A DNA stretch of 64,000 bases from Nocardioides eburneiflavus (GTDB lineage Bacteria; Actinomycetota; Actinomycetes; Propionibacteriales; Nocardioidaceae): the NCBI RefSeq assembly GCF_004785795.1, contig NZ_SRRO01000001.1:4650001-4714000 (forward strand). Reading direction: 5' to 3'. Below, in pieces: positions 52,459 to 61,479 of this stretch. Position numbers and translations under genes: made by a program. Positions within the stretch are counted from its first letter, which is position 1, and each line of letters starts with the position of its first letter. Below the pieces are notes generated by a model. It worked only from the letters and a program-made list of their open reading frames with translations, had not been told where the DNA came from and did not search any database.

Positions 52459-53093
52459 CCGAAGGCCTCGATCGTGTCGGCGAAGACGTCGGCGACCCGC
52501 TGCTTCGAGGTCGGCGTGTAGAGCTCGCGGTAGTGCCCGGCCGGGCGGGCGTTGCCCTTGGCGCGCGGCAGGTCGGGCGCGCCGGGCAGGCGGAGGTGGT
52601 CCCAGACCTCCTGGAGCTCGTCGTCGAGGTTCTCGTAGCGCAGCACGCGGTCGAGCACCATCGTTCCGCGGATCCGGTAGAGCCGGCGGTTGTTGGCGAG
52701 CTGCTCGATCCAGATCTCCTGGACGTAGGTCTCGAAGTCGGGCAGCTCGTCGCGGTCCTTGTACTTCCAGAAGTAGAGCGAGACGACCGCGTCCCACGGG
52801 TTCCGCTCGATGGCGAAGGTGAAGTAGTCGTCGAACACGTCGGCGCCCAGGAGGTCGCGCGTGGCCTTGGCGCCCATGTGGTTGTAGGCCTTGCGCGGCA
52901 GCGGCGGCGACTGGAAGTTCTGGGGCGGCCGGCCGCCGGCGGCGCGGCGGAGCTCCTCGTCCTCCGGGCTGATCTCGGTGATGACGTCGTCGGGGCCGCA
53001 CACCTTCGACAGCGCGATCTCCACGCTCGTGCCCGCGGTCTTGCGGGTCTTGAGGAACACGAAGCGGTGCTGGTGGGACGCGATCACGGGCAC
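52446..53093 (-). CDS. Sulfotransferase-family protein
   Basis: A 215-residue protein with the 5'-phosphosulfate loop FLKTRKTAGTSVEIALS near residues 13-30 and a FAIERNPWDAVVSLYFWK block containing the 3'-phosphate-binding Arg/Ser region, as in PAPS-dependent sulfotransferases. The C-terminal YRELYTPTSKQRVADVF resembles the usual ending of this group. The acceptor substrate is unknown. The start is GTG 53093. It is separate from the permease gene by 35 bp. Confidence 0.75.
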   Translation of the reverse strand: MPVIASHQHRFVFLKTRKTAGTSVEIALSKVCGPDDVITEISPEDEELRRAAGGRPPQNFQSPPLPRKAYNHMGAKATRDLLGADVFDDYFTFAIERNPWDAVVSLYFWKYKDRDELPDFETYVQEIWIEQLANNRRLYRIRGTMVLDRVLRYENLDDELQEVWDHLRLPGAPDLPRAKGNARPAGHYRELYTPTSKQRVADVFADTIEAFGYEF

Positions 53094-53128
53094 GACCCTA
53101 TCCGTCGACCCGCGGGGGTGGTCCCGAA

Positions 53129-54679
53129 CTACCCGCGGTCCTCCTCGGCCAGCAGCTCGTCCTCGACCGAGCCGCCGTAGCCCTCAGCCTCGGGGTCGCC
53201 GTGCAGGCCGTGGCTCACCGCGTACTCCTCCTCCGGCGACAGGATCAGACGGTGTCGGCCCACGACCCCGAAGAGCGCCAGGCCGATCGCGTACACCACG
53301 GCGATGGCCACGATGGCCGGGCGGAAGTCGGGGTTGATGAAGACGCCGATGAAGGTGATGCCCGCGATGACGCCGGCGACCACGGCACCCGGTACGCCGA
53401 CGGGGCTGACGTAGGGCCGCTTGGCGGTCGGGAACTTCTGGCGCAGCAGCACGTACGACACCATCTGCAGCACGTAGGCGAGGACCGCGCCCCAGACGGC
53501 GATGTTGAGGACGATCGCGGTCGCCTGCTCGCCCGCCTCGCCGCCGCGGCGGGCCAGGATGTCGACGACGAGCAGCACCACGAAGCCGAACGCGGCTCCG
53601 GCCACCAGCGCCACCCACGGGGTCTTGCGCGCGCCGGTGATCGACAGGAACTTCGGGTAGTAGCCGGCGCGGCTCAGCGAGTACATGTTGCGGCCGTAGG
53701 CGAACATGATCCCCTGCAGGCTTGCGAGCAGGCCGATCAGCGCGAACAGGGACAGCAGTGCGGCGAGGTCGTCGGACAGGAAGGCCCGGAAGCCGTCGAG
53801 CAGCGGCTCGCCCGACGCGCCGAGCGCGGCGGAGCCGGTCACCGCCGGGTTGAGGACGAAGACCAGGGCGCCGGTCGCGCACAGCGTGATGAGCCCGATG
53901 ATCCCGGCGCGCGGGATGTCGGTCTGCGGCGAGTGGGCCTCCTCCGCGGCCAGCGGCAGCTCCTCGATGCCGAGGAAGAACCACATCGCGAACGGCAGCG
54001 CGTAGAGCACGCCGAGCCAGCCGTACGGGAGGAACTCGCTGTTGCCGGGCTCGGGCTCGATGTCCATCAGGCGACCGAAGTCGACGGCGCCGTTGGCGAT
54101 CGCGAGCACCGCGAACAGGACCAGCACGCCGATCGAGATGATCGCGACGACGATGGCGAACTTGAAGGAGATCTCCGCGCCCGCCGAGTTGAGCCCGACG
54201 AAGACCGCGTAGAGGACGATCCACCAGATCCACTGGTCGTCACCGACACTCAGGCCCAAGAGCTCGTCAGTGATCGAGTCGAGGTAGAGCGCGGAGAACA
54301 GCACGATCACGCCGGTGGTGAAGACGTACTCGATCGTCTCGGCGAGCCCGGTCACGAACCCACCCCACGGGCCCATCGCCGAGCGGGCGAACGAGTAGGC
54401 GCCACCGGTGTGCGGCATCGCGGCCGACATCTCGCCGATGGAGAACAGCATCCCGAAGTACATGACCACGATGACGACGCCGGCGACGGCGAGGCCGCCC
54501 CAGCCGGCCTCGCCGATGCCGAAGTTCCAGCCGGAGAAGTCACCGGAGATGACGGCGGCGACACCGATGCCCCACAGCCCCCAGAACCCGGCCGAGCGCT
54601 GCAGCTGGCGCTTGTCGAAGTAGCCCTCCTCCGCGTGGTGGTAGCTCACACCGGAGACGTTGCGGGTTTGCTTGCTCAT
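53129..54679 (-). CDS. APC-superfamily amino acid/amine permease
   Basis: A 516-residue permease with about 12 membrane segments; a FWGLWGIGVAAVISGDFSGW segment near residue 30 and a long charged C-terminal tail. The start at ATG 54679 has GAGGAG upstream; the open frame continues further but without homology. The divergent neighbour is a glutamine-synthetase-like ligase of amine catabolism, so the likely cargo is ethanolamine, a polyamine or another primary amine (inferred). The APC fold suggests proton symport or exchange. Confidence 0.85.
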   Translation of the reverse strand: MSKQTRNVSGVSYHHAEEGYFDKRQLQRSAGFWGLWGIGVAAVISGDFSGWNFGIGEAGWGGLAVAGVVIVVMYFGMLFSIGEMSAAMPHTGGAYSFARSAMGPWGGFVTGLAETIEYVFTTGVIVLFSALYLDSITDELLGLSVGDDQWIWWIVLYAVFVGLNSAGAEISFKFAIVVAIISIGVLVLFAVLAIANGAVDFGRLMDIEPEPGNSEFLPYGWLGVLYALPFAMWFFLGIEELPLAAEEAHSPQTDIPRAGIIGLITLCATGALVFVLNPAVTGSAALGASGEPLLDGFRAFLSDDLAALLSLFALIGLLASLQGIMFAYGRNMYSLSRAGYYPKFLSITGARKTPWVALVAGAAFGFVVLLVVDILARRGGEAGEQATAIVLNIAVWGAVLAYVLQMVSYVLLRQKFPTAKRPYVSPVGVPGAVVAGVIAGITFIGVFINPDFRPAIVAIAVVYAIGLALFGVVGRHRLILSPEEEYAVSHGLHGDPEAEGYGGSVEDELLAEEDRG

Positions 54680-54820
54680 CTCGGACACTCCTCGAAGGAC
54701 TGGGTCGCACGACGGCTCTGGCCGGATGCTAGACCCGCCAATGGCAGGCCCGCTATACCTTTGGGCCGGAGATTCCACGGAGTCGAGGGACACTGTCACC
54801 CGGCAGCTGGGCTGCAATGG

Positions 54821-54837
54821 TTGACTGCGCTCGTCAA
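54821..54837. promoter_or_regulatory. Candidate operator in the permease/GS-like divergent region
   Basis: The 216-bp divergent spacer holds TTGAC-N7-GTCAA, a perfect short palindrome, about 59 bp before the ligase ATG. The FadR-type regulator at the end of the operon is the natural candidate to bind here. Promoter boxes themselves are not clear. Confidence 0.45.
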
Positions 54838-54895
54838 TGAGCGGATAACTGGTCGCACACCGCAGCCCCTCACAGCTCCCATCCCAGGAGGTCCC

Positions 54896-56272
54896 ATGGC
54901 ACGTGACCGGCACACCTCAGGCCTCCTCTCGCTCGACGACCTGGCTGCCCTGGTCGACGCCGGCGACGTGGACACCGTCGTCGTCGGGTTCGCCGACATG
55001 CAGGGCCGGCTGGTCGGCAAGCGGGTCTCCTCGCGGCTGTTCCTCGAGGAGGTCGAGCCGCACGGCGCCGAGTGCTGCAACTACCTCCTGGCCGTCGACG
55101 TCGAGATGAACACGGTCGCCGGCTACGCGATGTCGGGCTGGGAGCGCGGCTACGGCGACATGGTCATGCGCCCCGACCTGTCGACCCTGCGGCTCACGCC
55201 GTGGCTGCCGGGCGGCGCGCTGGTGATGGCCGACCTCGAGTGGTTCGACGGCTCCCCCGTCGCCGCCGCGCCGCGCAGCATCCTCCGGCGCCAGGTCGAC
55301 CGCCTCGCCGAGCGATCGCTCGTGCCCTACGCCGGCACCGAGCTCGAGTTCATGGTCTTCGACGACACCTTCCGGGACGCCTTCGCCCGTCGGTACGCCG
55401 ACCTGCGTCCCGGCAGCGACTACAACATCGACTACGCCATGCTCGGCTCGACCCGGATGGAGCCGCTGCTGCGCGACATCCGCCGCGGGATGGAGGGCGC
55501 GGGGATGTACTGCGAGGGCTCCAAGGGCGAGTGCAACCTGGGCCAGCAGGAGATCGCGTTCCGCTACGACCACGGCCTGGTCACCTGTGACAACCACACG
55601 ATCTACAAGAACGGCGCCAAGGAGATCGCCGACCTCCACGGCAAGAGCCTGACCTTCATGGCGAAGTACGACGAGCGCGAGGGCAACAGCTGCCACGTGC
55701 ACCTCTCGGTGCGCGGCGACGACGGCTCGGCGGTCATGGCGGACGAGTCGCGGCCCCACGGGATGTCGCAGCTCTTCGAGCACTGGGTCGCCGGCCAGCT
55801 CGCGTGCATGCGCGAGCTGACGCTGTTCCTCGCGCCCAACATCAACTCGTACAAGCGCTTCGTCGAGGGCAGCTTCGCGCCGACCGCAGTCGCGTGGGGC
55901 ATGGACAACCGCACCTGCGCCCTGCGGGTCGTCGGGCACGGGCTCGGCATGCGCCTGGAGAACCGGGTCCCGGGCGGCGACGTGAACCCCTACCTCGCGG
56001 TCGCGGCGATCATCGCGGCCGGCCTGCACGGCATCGAGAACGAGCTCCCGCTCGAGCCGGCGTTCGAGGGCAACGCCTACACCAGCGACGTCGACCGGCT
56101 GCCGACCACGCTGCGCGAGGCGGCCGACCTGTTCGAGGGCTCCGCCGTCGCCCGCGCCGCCTTCGGCGACGGGGTGGTCGAGCACTACCTCAACAACGCC
56201 CGCGTCGAGCAGCAGGCGTACGACGCTGCGGTCACCGACTGGGAACGGGTGAGGTGCTTTGAACGGATGTGA
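54896..56272 (+). CDS. Glutamine-synthetase-like gamma-glutamyl-amine ligase
   Basis: A 458-residue GS-fold enzyme. The N-terminal beta-grasp part begins TVVVGFADMQGRLVGKR; catalytic segments are YAGTELEFMVF, NLGQQEIAFRYDHG, GNSCHVHLSV, FLAPNINSYKRF and ENRVPGGDVNPYLAVAA. GS-like proteins in this setting (PuuA, GlnA3/GlnA4 types) ligate glutamate to a polyamine or ethanolamine rather than ammonia. The following amidotransferase and dehydrogenase support a gamma-glutamyl pathway. AGGAGG precedes the ATG. Its end overlaps the next gene by 14 bp. Confidence 0.88.
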   Translation: MARDRHTSGLLSLDDLAALVDAGDVDTVVVGFADMQGRLVGKRVSSRLFLEEVEPHGAECCNYLLAVDVEMNTVAGYAMSGWERGYGDMVMRPDLSTLRLTPWLPGGALVMADLEWFDGSPVAAAPRSILRRQVDRLAERSLVPYAGTELEFMVFDDTFRDAFARRYADLRPGSDYNIDYAMLGSTRMEPLLRDIRRGMEGAGMYCEGSKGECNLGQQEIAFRYDHGLVTCDNHTIYKNGAKEIADLHGKSLTFMAKYDEREGNSCHVHLSVRGDDGSAVMADESRPHGMSQLFEHWVAGQLACMRELTLFLAPNINSYKRFVEGSFAPTAVAWGMDNRTCALRVVGHGLGMRLENRVPGGDVNPYLAVAAIIAAGLHGIENELPLEPAFEGNAYTSDVDRLPTTLREAADLFEGSAVARAAFGDGVVEHYLNNARVEQQAYDAAVTDWERVRCFERM

Positions 56273-57056
56273 CACCACCCCTCCCGAGGCTGGTCCCCGC
56301 CGCCCCGTCGTCGGGGTCACGACGTACGTCGAGCGCGCCCGGCAGGGCGTCTGGGACGTCCCGGCGGCCTACCTGCAGTACGACTACGTCGAGCTGGTGA
56401 CGCGAGCGGGCGGCGTGCCGGTGCTGCTCCCGCCGCCCGGCTCCGGCGCCTCGCCGGTCCGCGAGGTCCTCGACCGGGTCGACGCGCTCGTCCTGGCGGG
56501 CGGCCGTGACGTCGACGCCCGCCGCTACGGCGCGGAACCGCACGAGACGGCCGACCCGCCGGCGACCGATCGCGACGAGTGGGAGATCGCCCTCACCCGG
56601 GCCGCGCTGGAGCGCGGCGTGCCGCTGCTGGGCATCTGCCGCGGCGCACAGGTGCTGACGGTGGCGCTCGGCGGGACCCTCGTGCAGCACGTGCCCGACC
56701 TGCCCACGGCCGGGGCGCACAAGCACGGACCGGGCGAGTTCGCCTCGCACACGGTGCGTACGGTCGCCGGCAGCCGGGTCGCCGCCGCACTGGGCAGCGA
56801 CGCGCGGGTGTCCTGCTACCACCACCAGGCCGTGGAGCGGCTGCCCGACGGCCTGCGGGCGACGGCGCACGCCGAGGACGGCGTCGTCGAGGGCGTCGAG
56901 CTCGACGGCGAGCTCGACGCCGAGCTCGACGCCACCCGCTTCGCGGTCGGCGTGCAGTGGCACCCCGAGCAGACGCTCGACGACCTGCGGCTGATGGAGT
57001 CGCTCGTGCAGGCAGCACGTGACCAGCTGGAGCAGCGACAGAGGGAGATGGCGTGA
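56259..57056 (+). CDS. Gamma-glutamyl-GABA hydrolase-like class I glutamine amidotransferase (peptidase C26)
   Basis: 265 residues with the nucleophile elbow LLGICRGAQVL (Cys near residue 127) and the His-Glu pair in VGVQWHPEQT. The front section VGVTTYVERARQGVWDVPAAYL is typical of PuuD proteins, which free the amino acid from its gamma-glutamyl carrier. It starts with TTG 56259 inside the ligase gene, so is translationally coupled. A short in-frame repeat of GELD/AELD units (56898-56937) occurs late in the protein. Confidence 0.88.
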   Translation: MNGCDTTPPEAGPRRPVVGVTTYVERARQGVWDVPAAYLQYDYVELVTRAGGVPVLLPPPGSGASPVREVLDRVDALVLAGGRDVDARRYGAEPHETADPPATDRDEWEIALTRAALERGVPLLGICRGAQVLTVALGGTLVQHVPDLPTAGAHKHGPGEFASHTVRTVAGSRVAAALGSDARVSCYHHQAVERLPDGLRATAHAEDGVVEGVELDGELDAELDATRFAVGVQWHPEQTLDDLRLMESLVQAARDQLEQRQREMA

Positions 57057-58432
57057 CCGCGATGTTCGACATCGTCAACCCGGCCGACGAGTCGGTCGTG
57101 ACGAGCGTCCCCGAGCTGGAGGCGGGCGACGTCGACGACGCCGTCGCGCGGGCGAGGACCGCCCAGCGGCGGTGGGCCGCCCTCGCGCCGGCCGACCGCG
57201 CGGCCGCGCTGCGCTCCTTCGCCGCCGCGGTGGACGCCCACGTCGACGAGCTGGCCGACCTCGAGGTGCGCAACTCCGGGCATCCCCTCGCTCAGGCCGA
57301 GTGGGAGGCCGGGCACGTCCGCGACGTGCTCACCTACTACTCCGCCGCCCCGGAGCGCCTCTTCGGTCGCCAGATCCCGGTCGCCGGCGGCCTCGACCTC
57401 ACCTTCGCCGAGCCGATCGGCGTCGTCGGCGTCGTCACGCCGTGGAACTTCCCGATGACGATCGCGTCGTGGGGCTTCGCCCCCGCGCTGGCCGCCGGCA
57501 ACGCCGTCGTCCTCAAGCCGGCCGAGTGGACGCCGCTGACGTCGCTGCGCCTGGCCGAGCTCGCGCTCGAGGCCGGCCTGCCCGAGGGCCTGCTGCAGGT
57601 CGTGACCGGCAAGGGCTCCGTGGTCGGTGAGCGCCTCGTCGACCACCCGGACGTGCGCAAGGTGGTCTTCACCGGATCGACCGCGACGGGCACCCGGGTG
57701 ATGGCGCGGGCCGCCGCCCAGGTCAAGCAGGTCACCCTCGAGCTCGGCGGCAAGAGCGCCAACATCGTCTTCGCGGACAGCGACCTGGAGAAGGCCGCGG
57801 CGACCGCGCCGTACGGCGTCTTCGACAACGCCGGGCAGGACTGCTGCGCCCGCAGCAGGATCCTCGTCCAGCGCAGCGTGCTGGACCGCTTCATGGAGCT
57901 GCTCGAGCCCGCGGTCGCCGGCGTACGAGTGGGTGACCCACGCGACCGCAGCACCGAGATGGGCCCGCTTGTCTCCCGTGCCCACTGGGAGAACGTCGCC
58001 TCCTACGTCCCCGACGACGCGCCGGTGGCGTTCCGCGGCACGGCGCCGGACGGCCCCGGCTTCTGGTTCCCCCCGACGGTGCTGACGCCCTCGCGCGGGG
58101 ACCGTACGGCGCGCGAGGAGATCTTCGGCCCGGTGGTGGCGGTGCTGCCGTTCGAGGACGAGGCCGACGCGATCGCGCTGGCCAACGACTCCGACTACGG
58201 CCTGTCCGGGTCGATCTGGACCCGCGACGTGTCCCGCGCCGTACGGGTGAGCCGGGCGGTGGAGGCCGGCAACCTGTCGGTCAACTCGCACTCCTCGGTG
58301 CGCTTCACGACGCCGTTCGGCGGGTTCAAGCAGTCCGGGGTGGGCCGCGAGCTCGGCCCCGACGCGCCCCTGTCGTTCACCGAGACCAAGAACGTGTTCA
58401 TCGCCGTCGAGCCAGCCGAGGAGTCCTCATGA
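57053..58432 (+). CDS. Aldehyde dehydrogenase
   Basis: A 459-residue NAD(P)-dependent dehydrogenase. Motifs: VVTPWNFPMTIASW, FTGSTATGTRVM, LELGGKSANIVF with the general-base Glu, and NAGQDCCARSRI with the catalytic Cys. In a gamma-glutamylated amine pathway it would oxidise the aldehyde intermediate (PuuC-like role), which is inferred from context. GTG 57053 overlaps the upstream stop by 4 bp; the end overlaps the SDR start by 4 bp. Confidence 0.9.
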   Translation: MTAMFDIVNPADESVVTSVPELEAGDVDDAVARARTAQRRWAALAPADRAAALRSFAAAVDAHVDELADLEVRNSGHPLAQAEWEAGHVRDVLTYYSAAPERLFGRQIPVAGGLDLTFAEPIGVVGVVTPWNFPMTIASWGFAPALAAGNAVVLKPAEWTPLTSLRLAELALEAGLPEGLLQVVTGKGSVVGERLVDHPDVRKVVFTGSTATGTRVMARAAAQVKQVTLELGGKSANIVFADSDLEKAAATAPYGVFDNAGQDCCARSRILVQRSVLDRFMELLEPAVAGVRVGDPRDRSTEMGPLVSRAHWENVASYVPDDAPVAFRGTAPDGPGFWFPPTVLTPSRGDRTAREEIFGPVVAVLPFEDEADAIALANDSDYGLSGSIWTRDVSRAVRVSRAVEAGNLSVNSHSSVRFTTPFGGFKQSGVGRELGPDAPLSFTETKNVFIAVEPAEESS

Positions 58433-59217
58433 GCACCACCCGCGTCGACCTCACCCAGCGGCTGCGCGACCGCGTCGCCGTCGTCACCGGCGGCGCATCG
58501 GGCATCGGCCTGGCCTCGGCCCGCCGGCTCGCCGCCGAGGGCGCGCGCGTCGTGGTCGCGGACCTCGACCCCGAGACCGGCGGTGCGGCGGCCGAGGAGG
58601 TCGGGGGCACGTTCGTCGCCGTCGACGTCGCCGACCGGGAGCAGGTGGACGCGCTCTTCGACTCCGTCGCCGCGTCGCACGGCTCGGTCGACATCGCCTT
58701 CAACAACGCCGGCATCTCGCCGCCCGAGGACGACCTCATCGAGTCGACCGACCTCGACGCGTGGGACCGCGTGCAGCTGGTCAACCTCACCTCGGTCTAC
58801 CTCTGCTGCCGCGCGGCCCTGCGTCACATGGCACCCCAGCAGCGCGGGTCGATCATCAACACCGCGTCGTTCGTCGCGGTGATGGGGTCGGCCACCTCGC
58901 AGATCTCCTACACCGCCTCCAAGGGCGGCGTGCTCGCGATGTCACGCGAGCTCGGCGTGCAGTACGCACGCCAGGGCATCCGGGTCAACGCGCTGTGCCC
59001 CGGCCCGGTGAACACCCCGCTCCTCCAGGAGCTGTTCGCCAAGGATCCCGAACGTGCGGCGCGACGCCTGGTCCACGTCCCGGTCGGCCGGTTCGCCGAG
59101 CCCGAGGAGCTCGCCGCCGCAGTGGCGTTCCTCGCCAGCGACGACGCGTCGTTCATCACCGCCAGCAGCTTCCTCGTCGACGGCGGCATCCACGCGGCGT
59201 ACGTGACGCCGCTCTGA
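58429..59217 (+). CDS. Short-chain dehydrogenase/reductase
   Basis: A 262-residue classical SDR: TGGASGIGLAS cofactor loop, FNNAGIS, catalytic Ser in NTASFVAVMG and YTASKGG (Tyr/Lys), then LCPGPVNTP. It overlaps the aldehyde dehydrogenase stop (ATGA). It could oxidise an alcohol to the aldehyde, for instance if the substrate is an alkanolamine conjugate; that role is speculative. An SDR is not part of the canonical enterobacterial puu set. Confidence 0.85.
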   Translation: MSTTRVDLTQRLRDRVAVVTGGASGIGLASARRLAAEGARVVVADLDPETGGAAAEEVGGTFVAVDVADREQVDALFDSVAASHGSVDIAFNNAGISPPEDDLIESTDLDAWDRVQLVNLTSVYLCCRAALRHMAPQQRGSIINTASFVAVMGSATSQISYTASKGGVLAMSRELGVQYARQGIRVNALCPGPVNTPLLQELFAKDPERAARRLVHVPVGRFAEPEELAAAVAFLASDDASFITASSFLVDGGIHAAYVTPL

Positions 59218-59221
59218 TCCG

Positions 59222-59947
59222 ATGACCGAGTCCCGCCTCGCCGAGGAGACGTTCTTCCGACCCGTCCGGCCGGGCAACGCCTTCGAGGACACGGTGCAGC
59301 GGCTGCTGCAGACGATCCGCCTCGGCGTGGTCGCGCCGGGCGAGTCGCTGCCGTCCGAGCGCGACCTCGCGGTCCGGCTCGGGGTCAGCCGCGACACCGT
59401 GCGCGAGGCCCTGCGCTCGCTCGGCGAGGCGGGGTACGTCGTGGCGCGGCGCGGCCGCTACGGCGGGACCTTCGTCGCCGACGAGCTGCCTCGTCCCGAA
59501 GCGCACGACGGCGCCGAGGCGGCAGGCGCCGAGGCGGTCGACCTCGAGGAGGTCCTCGCGCTCCGCGAGGTGCTGGAGGTGGGGGCCGCCCGGCTGGCGG
59601 CGTCGCGGACGCTGCCGGCACCCGAGCGGGACCTGGTCTGGCGCGCGCTCGAGGAGGTGACCGGCGCATCGCCGGCCGACTACCGGCGGCTGGACTCGCG
59701 GCTGCACCTCGTCGTCGCCGAGATCACCGGGGTGCGCTCGCTCGTCACCCTCGTCGCCGACAACCGCATGCGGGTCAACCGGTTCCTCGACGGGATCCCC
59801 CTGCTGGAGCGCAACATCGCGCACTCCGACGAGCAGCACCGGACTCTGGTCACCGCGATCCTGGCGGGCCAGCCGGACGTCGCGGCCGCCGCGGCCGAGG
59901 AGCACCTCGCTGGGTCCGCCGCCCTGCTGCGGGGCTTCCTGGCCTGA
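59222..59947 (+). CDS. GntR/FadR-family transcriptional regulator
   Basis: A 241-residue regulator. The N-terminal winged helix is about residues 18-85 (LPSERDLAVRLGVSRDTVREALRSL). The C-terminal all-helical FCD domain has the metal-binding residues DYRRLDSRLH and HSDEQH. It ends the amine-catabolism operon, 4 bp after the SDR stop, and most likely controls that operon and the divergent permease through an operator near 54821. Confidence 0.88.
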   Translation: MTESRLAEETFFRPVRPGNAFEDTVQRLLQTIRLGVVAPGESLPSERDLAVRLGVSRDTVREALRSLGEAGYVVARRGRYGGTFVADELPRPEAHDGAEAAGAEAVDLEEVLALREVLEVGAARLAASRTLPAPERDLVWRALEEVTGASPADYRRLDSRLHLVVAEITGVRSLVTLVADNRMRVNRFLDGIPLLERNIAHSDEQHRTLVTAILAGQPDVAAAAAEEHLAGSAALLRGFLA

Positions 59948-59984
59948 GCGGCCCCCTGTCCCCGGGCTCGCTAGCGTGGCCGCC

Positions 59985-60620
59985 ATGGAGCCGATGGACG
60001 CGACCGGTCACCCCCACCACGACAGGCCCCACCGCAACCAACACTTCCGCGGCGACGACTGGTACGGCGACGACCTGGGCGCGGCCCGCTTCGTCGACTG
60101 CACCTTCACCGACGTGGACCTCTCCGAGGCCACCACGACGGGCGCGACGTTCGAGCGGTGCACCTTCCACGGCGGCCGGTTCAACGCCTCCACCCACACC
60201 GCGACCGCGTTCGTCGGCTGCGACTTCCGGCGGACGTCGTTCTTCGACGCCACGCTCGACGGCTGCAAGCTGGTCGGCTCGGCGTTCTCCGACTGCACCC
60301 TGCGCCCCCTCACGGTGACGGGCGGCTCGTGGCTGGGGGTGACGATCCGCGGCACCAACCTGTCCCGCCTCGACCTCACCGGCGTCGACCTGCGCGAGGC
60401 GGACCTGTCGATGTCCGACCTCACCCTGAGCACGCTGGCCCGCGCCCGGCTCGACCGGGCGACGCTGCGGCAGACCAGGCTCGACCGCACCGACCTCCGC
60501 GGCGCCAGCCTCGACGGCGTCGACCTCGCTGCCGCCGAGCTCGAGCGGACCCGGCTCGACCTGGCCGGCGCGGTCCTGCTCGCCGAGCTGGTGGGCGCCG
60601 ACGTCGACACCTCCGCGTGA
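59985..60620 (+). CDS. Pentapeptide-repeat protein
   Basis: A 211-residue protein of A(D/N)LXX-type repeats: FVDCTFTDVDLSEATTTGAT, FERCTFHG, then LSRLDLTGVDLREADLSMSD and LDRTDLRGASLDGVDLA. Such sequences fold into a right-handed quadrilateral beta-helix that can mimic DNA; some members protect DNA gyrase from quinolones (MfpA/Qnr), but most have unknown roles. I chose ATG 59985; a GTG three codons earlier is possible. The spacer from the GntR gene is short (37 bp). It converges with the TetR gene. Confidence 0.85.
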   Translation: MEPMDATGHPHHDRPHRNQHFRGDDWYGDDLGAARFVDCTFTDVDLSEATTTGATFERCTFHGGRFNASTHTATAFVGCDFRRTSFFDATLDGCKLVGSAFSDCTLRPLTVTGGSWLGVTIRGTNLSRLDLTGVDLREADLSMSDLTLSTLARARLDRATLRQTRLDRTDLRGASLDGVDLAAAELERTRLDLAGAVLLAELVGADVDTSA

Positions 60621-60625
60621 TGGCC

Positions 60626-61177
60626 TCAGCCCAGGCGGGCGCGCAGACCGTCGATGACGAGGTCGAGCCCGAGGTCGAAGTCGGGCAGCGAGTCGAGCGA
60701 GCGCTCGACGGCCCCGAGGCTGACGGCCTGGCGCGCGGTCTGCTCCTCGAAGGCATGGCCGAAGACGTAGTGCACCAGCGTCCGCGAGGCGACCGCGACG
60801 AGCTCGGGGGGAGCGTCGGCGTCGGTCAGCACCTTCTCCAGGTCCGCGACCGGGGCGGCCGCGCCGAGTCCGAACGCCCACACCGTCGCGACGACGTCGG
60901 CGCCGTCGGTGCAGGCCAGCATCGCGTCGCGCAGCTCGGAGCAGACCTCGCGCAGCTGGTCGGGCCACGCGGAGGCCGTACGAGGTCGGGCGCCGCGGGC
61001 GAGGATCTCGTCGGCCACGGCCGCGAGCAGCGCCTGCTTGCTGGCGAAGTGGTGGTAGATCGCGCTCGGCTGCACGTCGAGCTCCGCACCGAGGCGACGC
61101 ATGGTGAGGGCGGACAGGCCGTGGGTGTCGAGCAGCGCGACCGCGTGGGCCAGCACGTCGCTGCGCTTGTGGGCCAT
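60626..61177 (-). CDS. TetR-family transcriptional regulator
   Basis: 183 residues. The N-terminal helix-turn-helix contains LSALTMRRLGAELDVQPSAI and YHHFASKQALL. The C-terminal ligand-binding part resembles the TetR_C group, with an HYVFGHAFEEQTA stretch also seen in tetracycline-type repressors. ATG 61177 or the GTG just before it is the start; GAGGAGAG is upstream. Two matching palindromes lie 69-97 bp upstream and are probably its own operator. No efflux pump is adjacent, so its target may be itself or a distant gene. Confidence 0.88.
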   Translation of the reverse strand: MAHKRSDVLAHAVALLDTHGLSALTMRRLGAELDVQPSAIYHHFASKQALLAAVADEILARGARPRTASAWPDQLREVCSELRDAMLACTDGADVVATVWAFGLGAAAPVADLEKVLTDADAPPELVAVASRTLVHYVFGHAFEEQTARQAVSLGAVERSLDSLPDFDLGLDLVIDGLRARLG

Positions 61178-61245
61178 CACGCTCTCCTCGGGTCGCTGTC
61201 AGGGACGGGACGTCGTTGACGTCGGTCCCCACGACCAGCCTAACC

Positions 61246-61274
61246 TGAACACAGTTCATCCTGAACGCCGTTCA
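61246..61274. promoter_or_regulatory. Tandem TetR operator
   Basis: Two perfect 13-bp palindromes of the form TGAAC-N3-GTTCA (TGAACACAGTTCA at 61246-61258 and TGAACGCCGTTCA at 61262-61274), centres 16 bp apart, upstream of the TetR gene. Two dimers could bind side by side, as with several TetR repressors. Confidence 0.8.
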
Positions 61275-61479
61275 GGTCACTCCCCCGTGCCGCACCGGTG
61301 TTCCTGGCCGTGACGCTCGTGCTCGCCATGTCGCGCGGGTGCCGCTGCGCTCGGCGTGGCACGCGACCCGGTCGATGGACTTCCACGCGTACGGGTCGAT
61401 CTTCATCTGAGGCTGAGCGTGGACGCGGCGACGGGGCGCTGGACTTCCACTCGTGCGAGTGGAAGTTCAGCACAACGAG

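Noticed and set aside
53201..56272. A 1,023-codon open frame apparently fusing the ligase to sequence opposite the permease
   Set aside because: The first 565 codons are antisense to the permease and spacer; AGGAGG before ATG 54896 and family homology define the real start.
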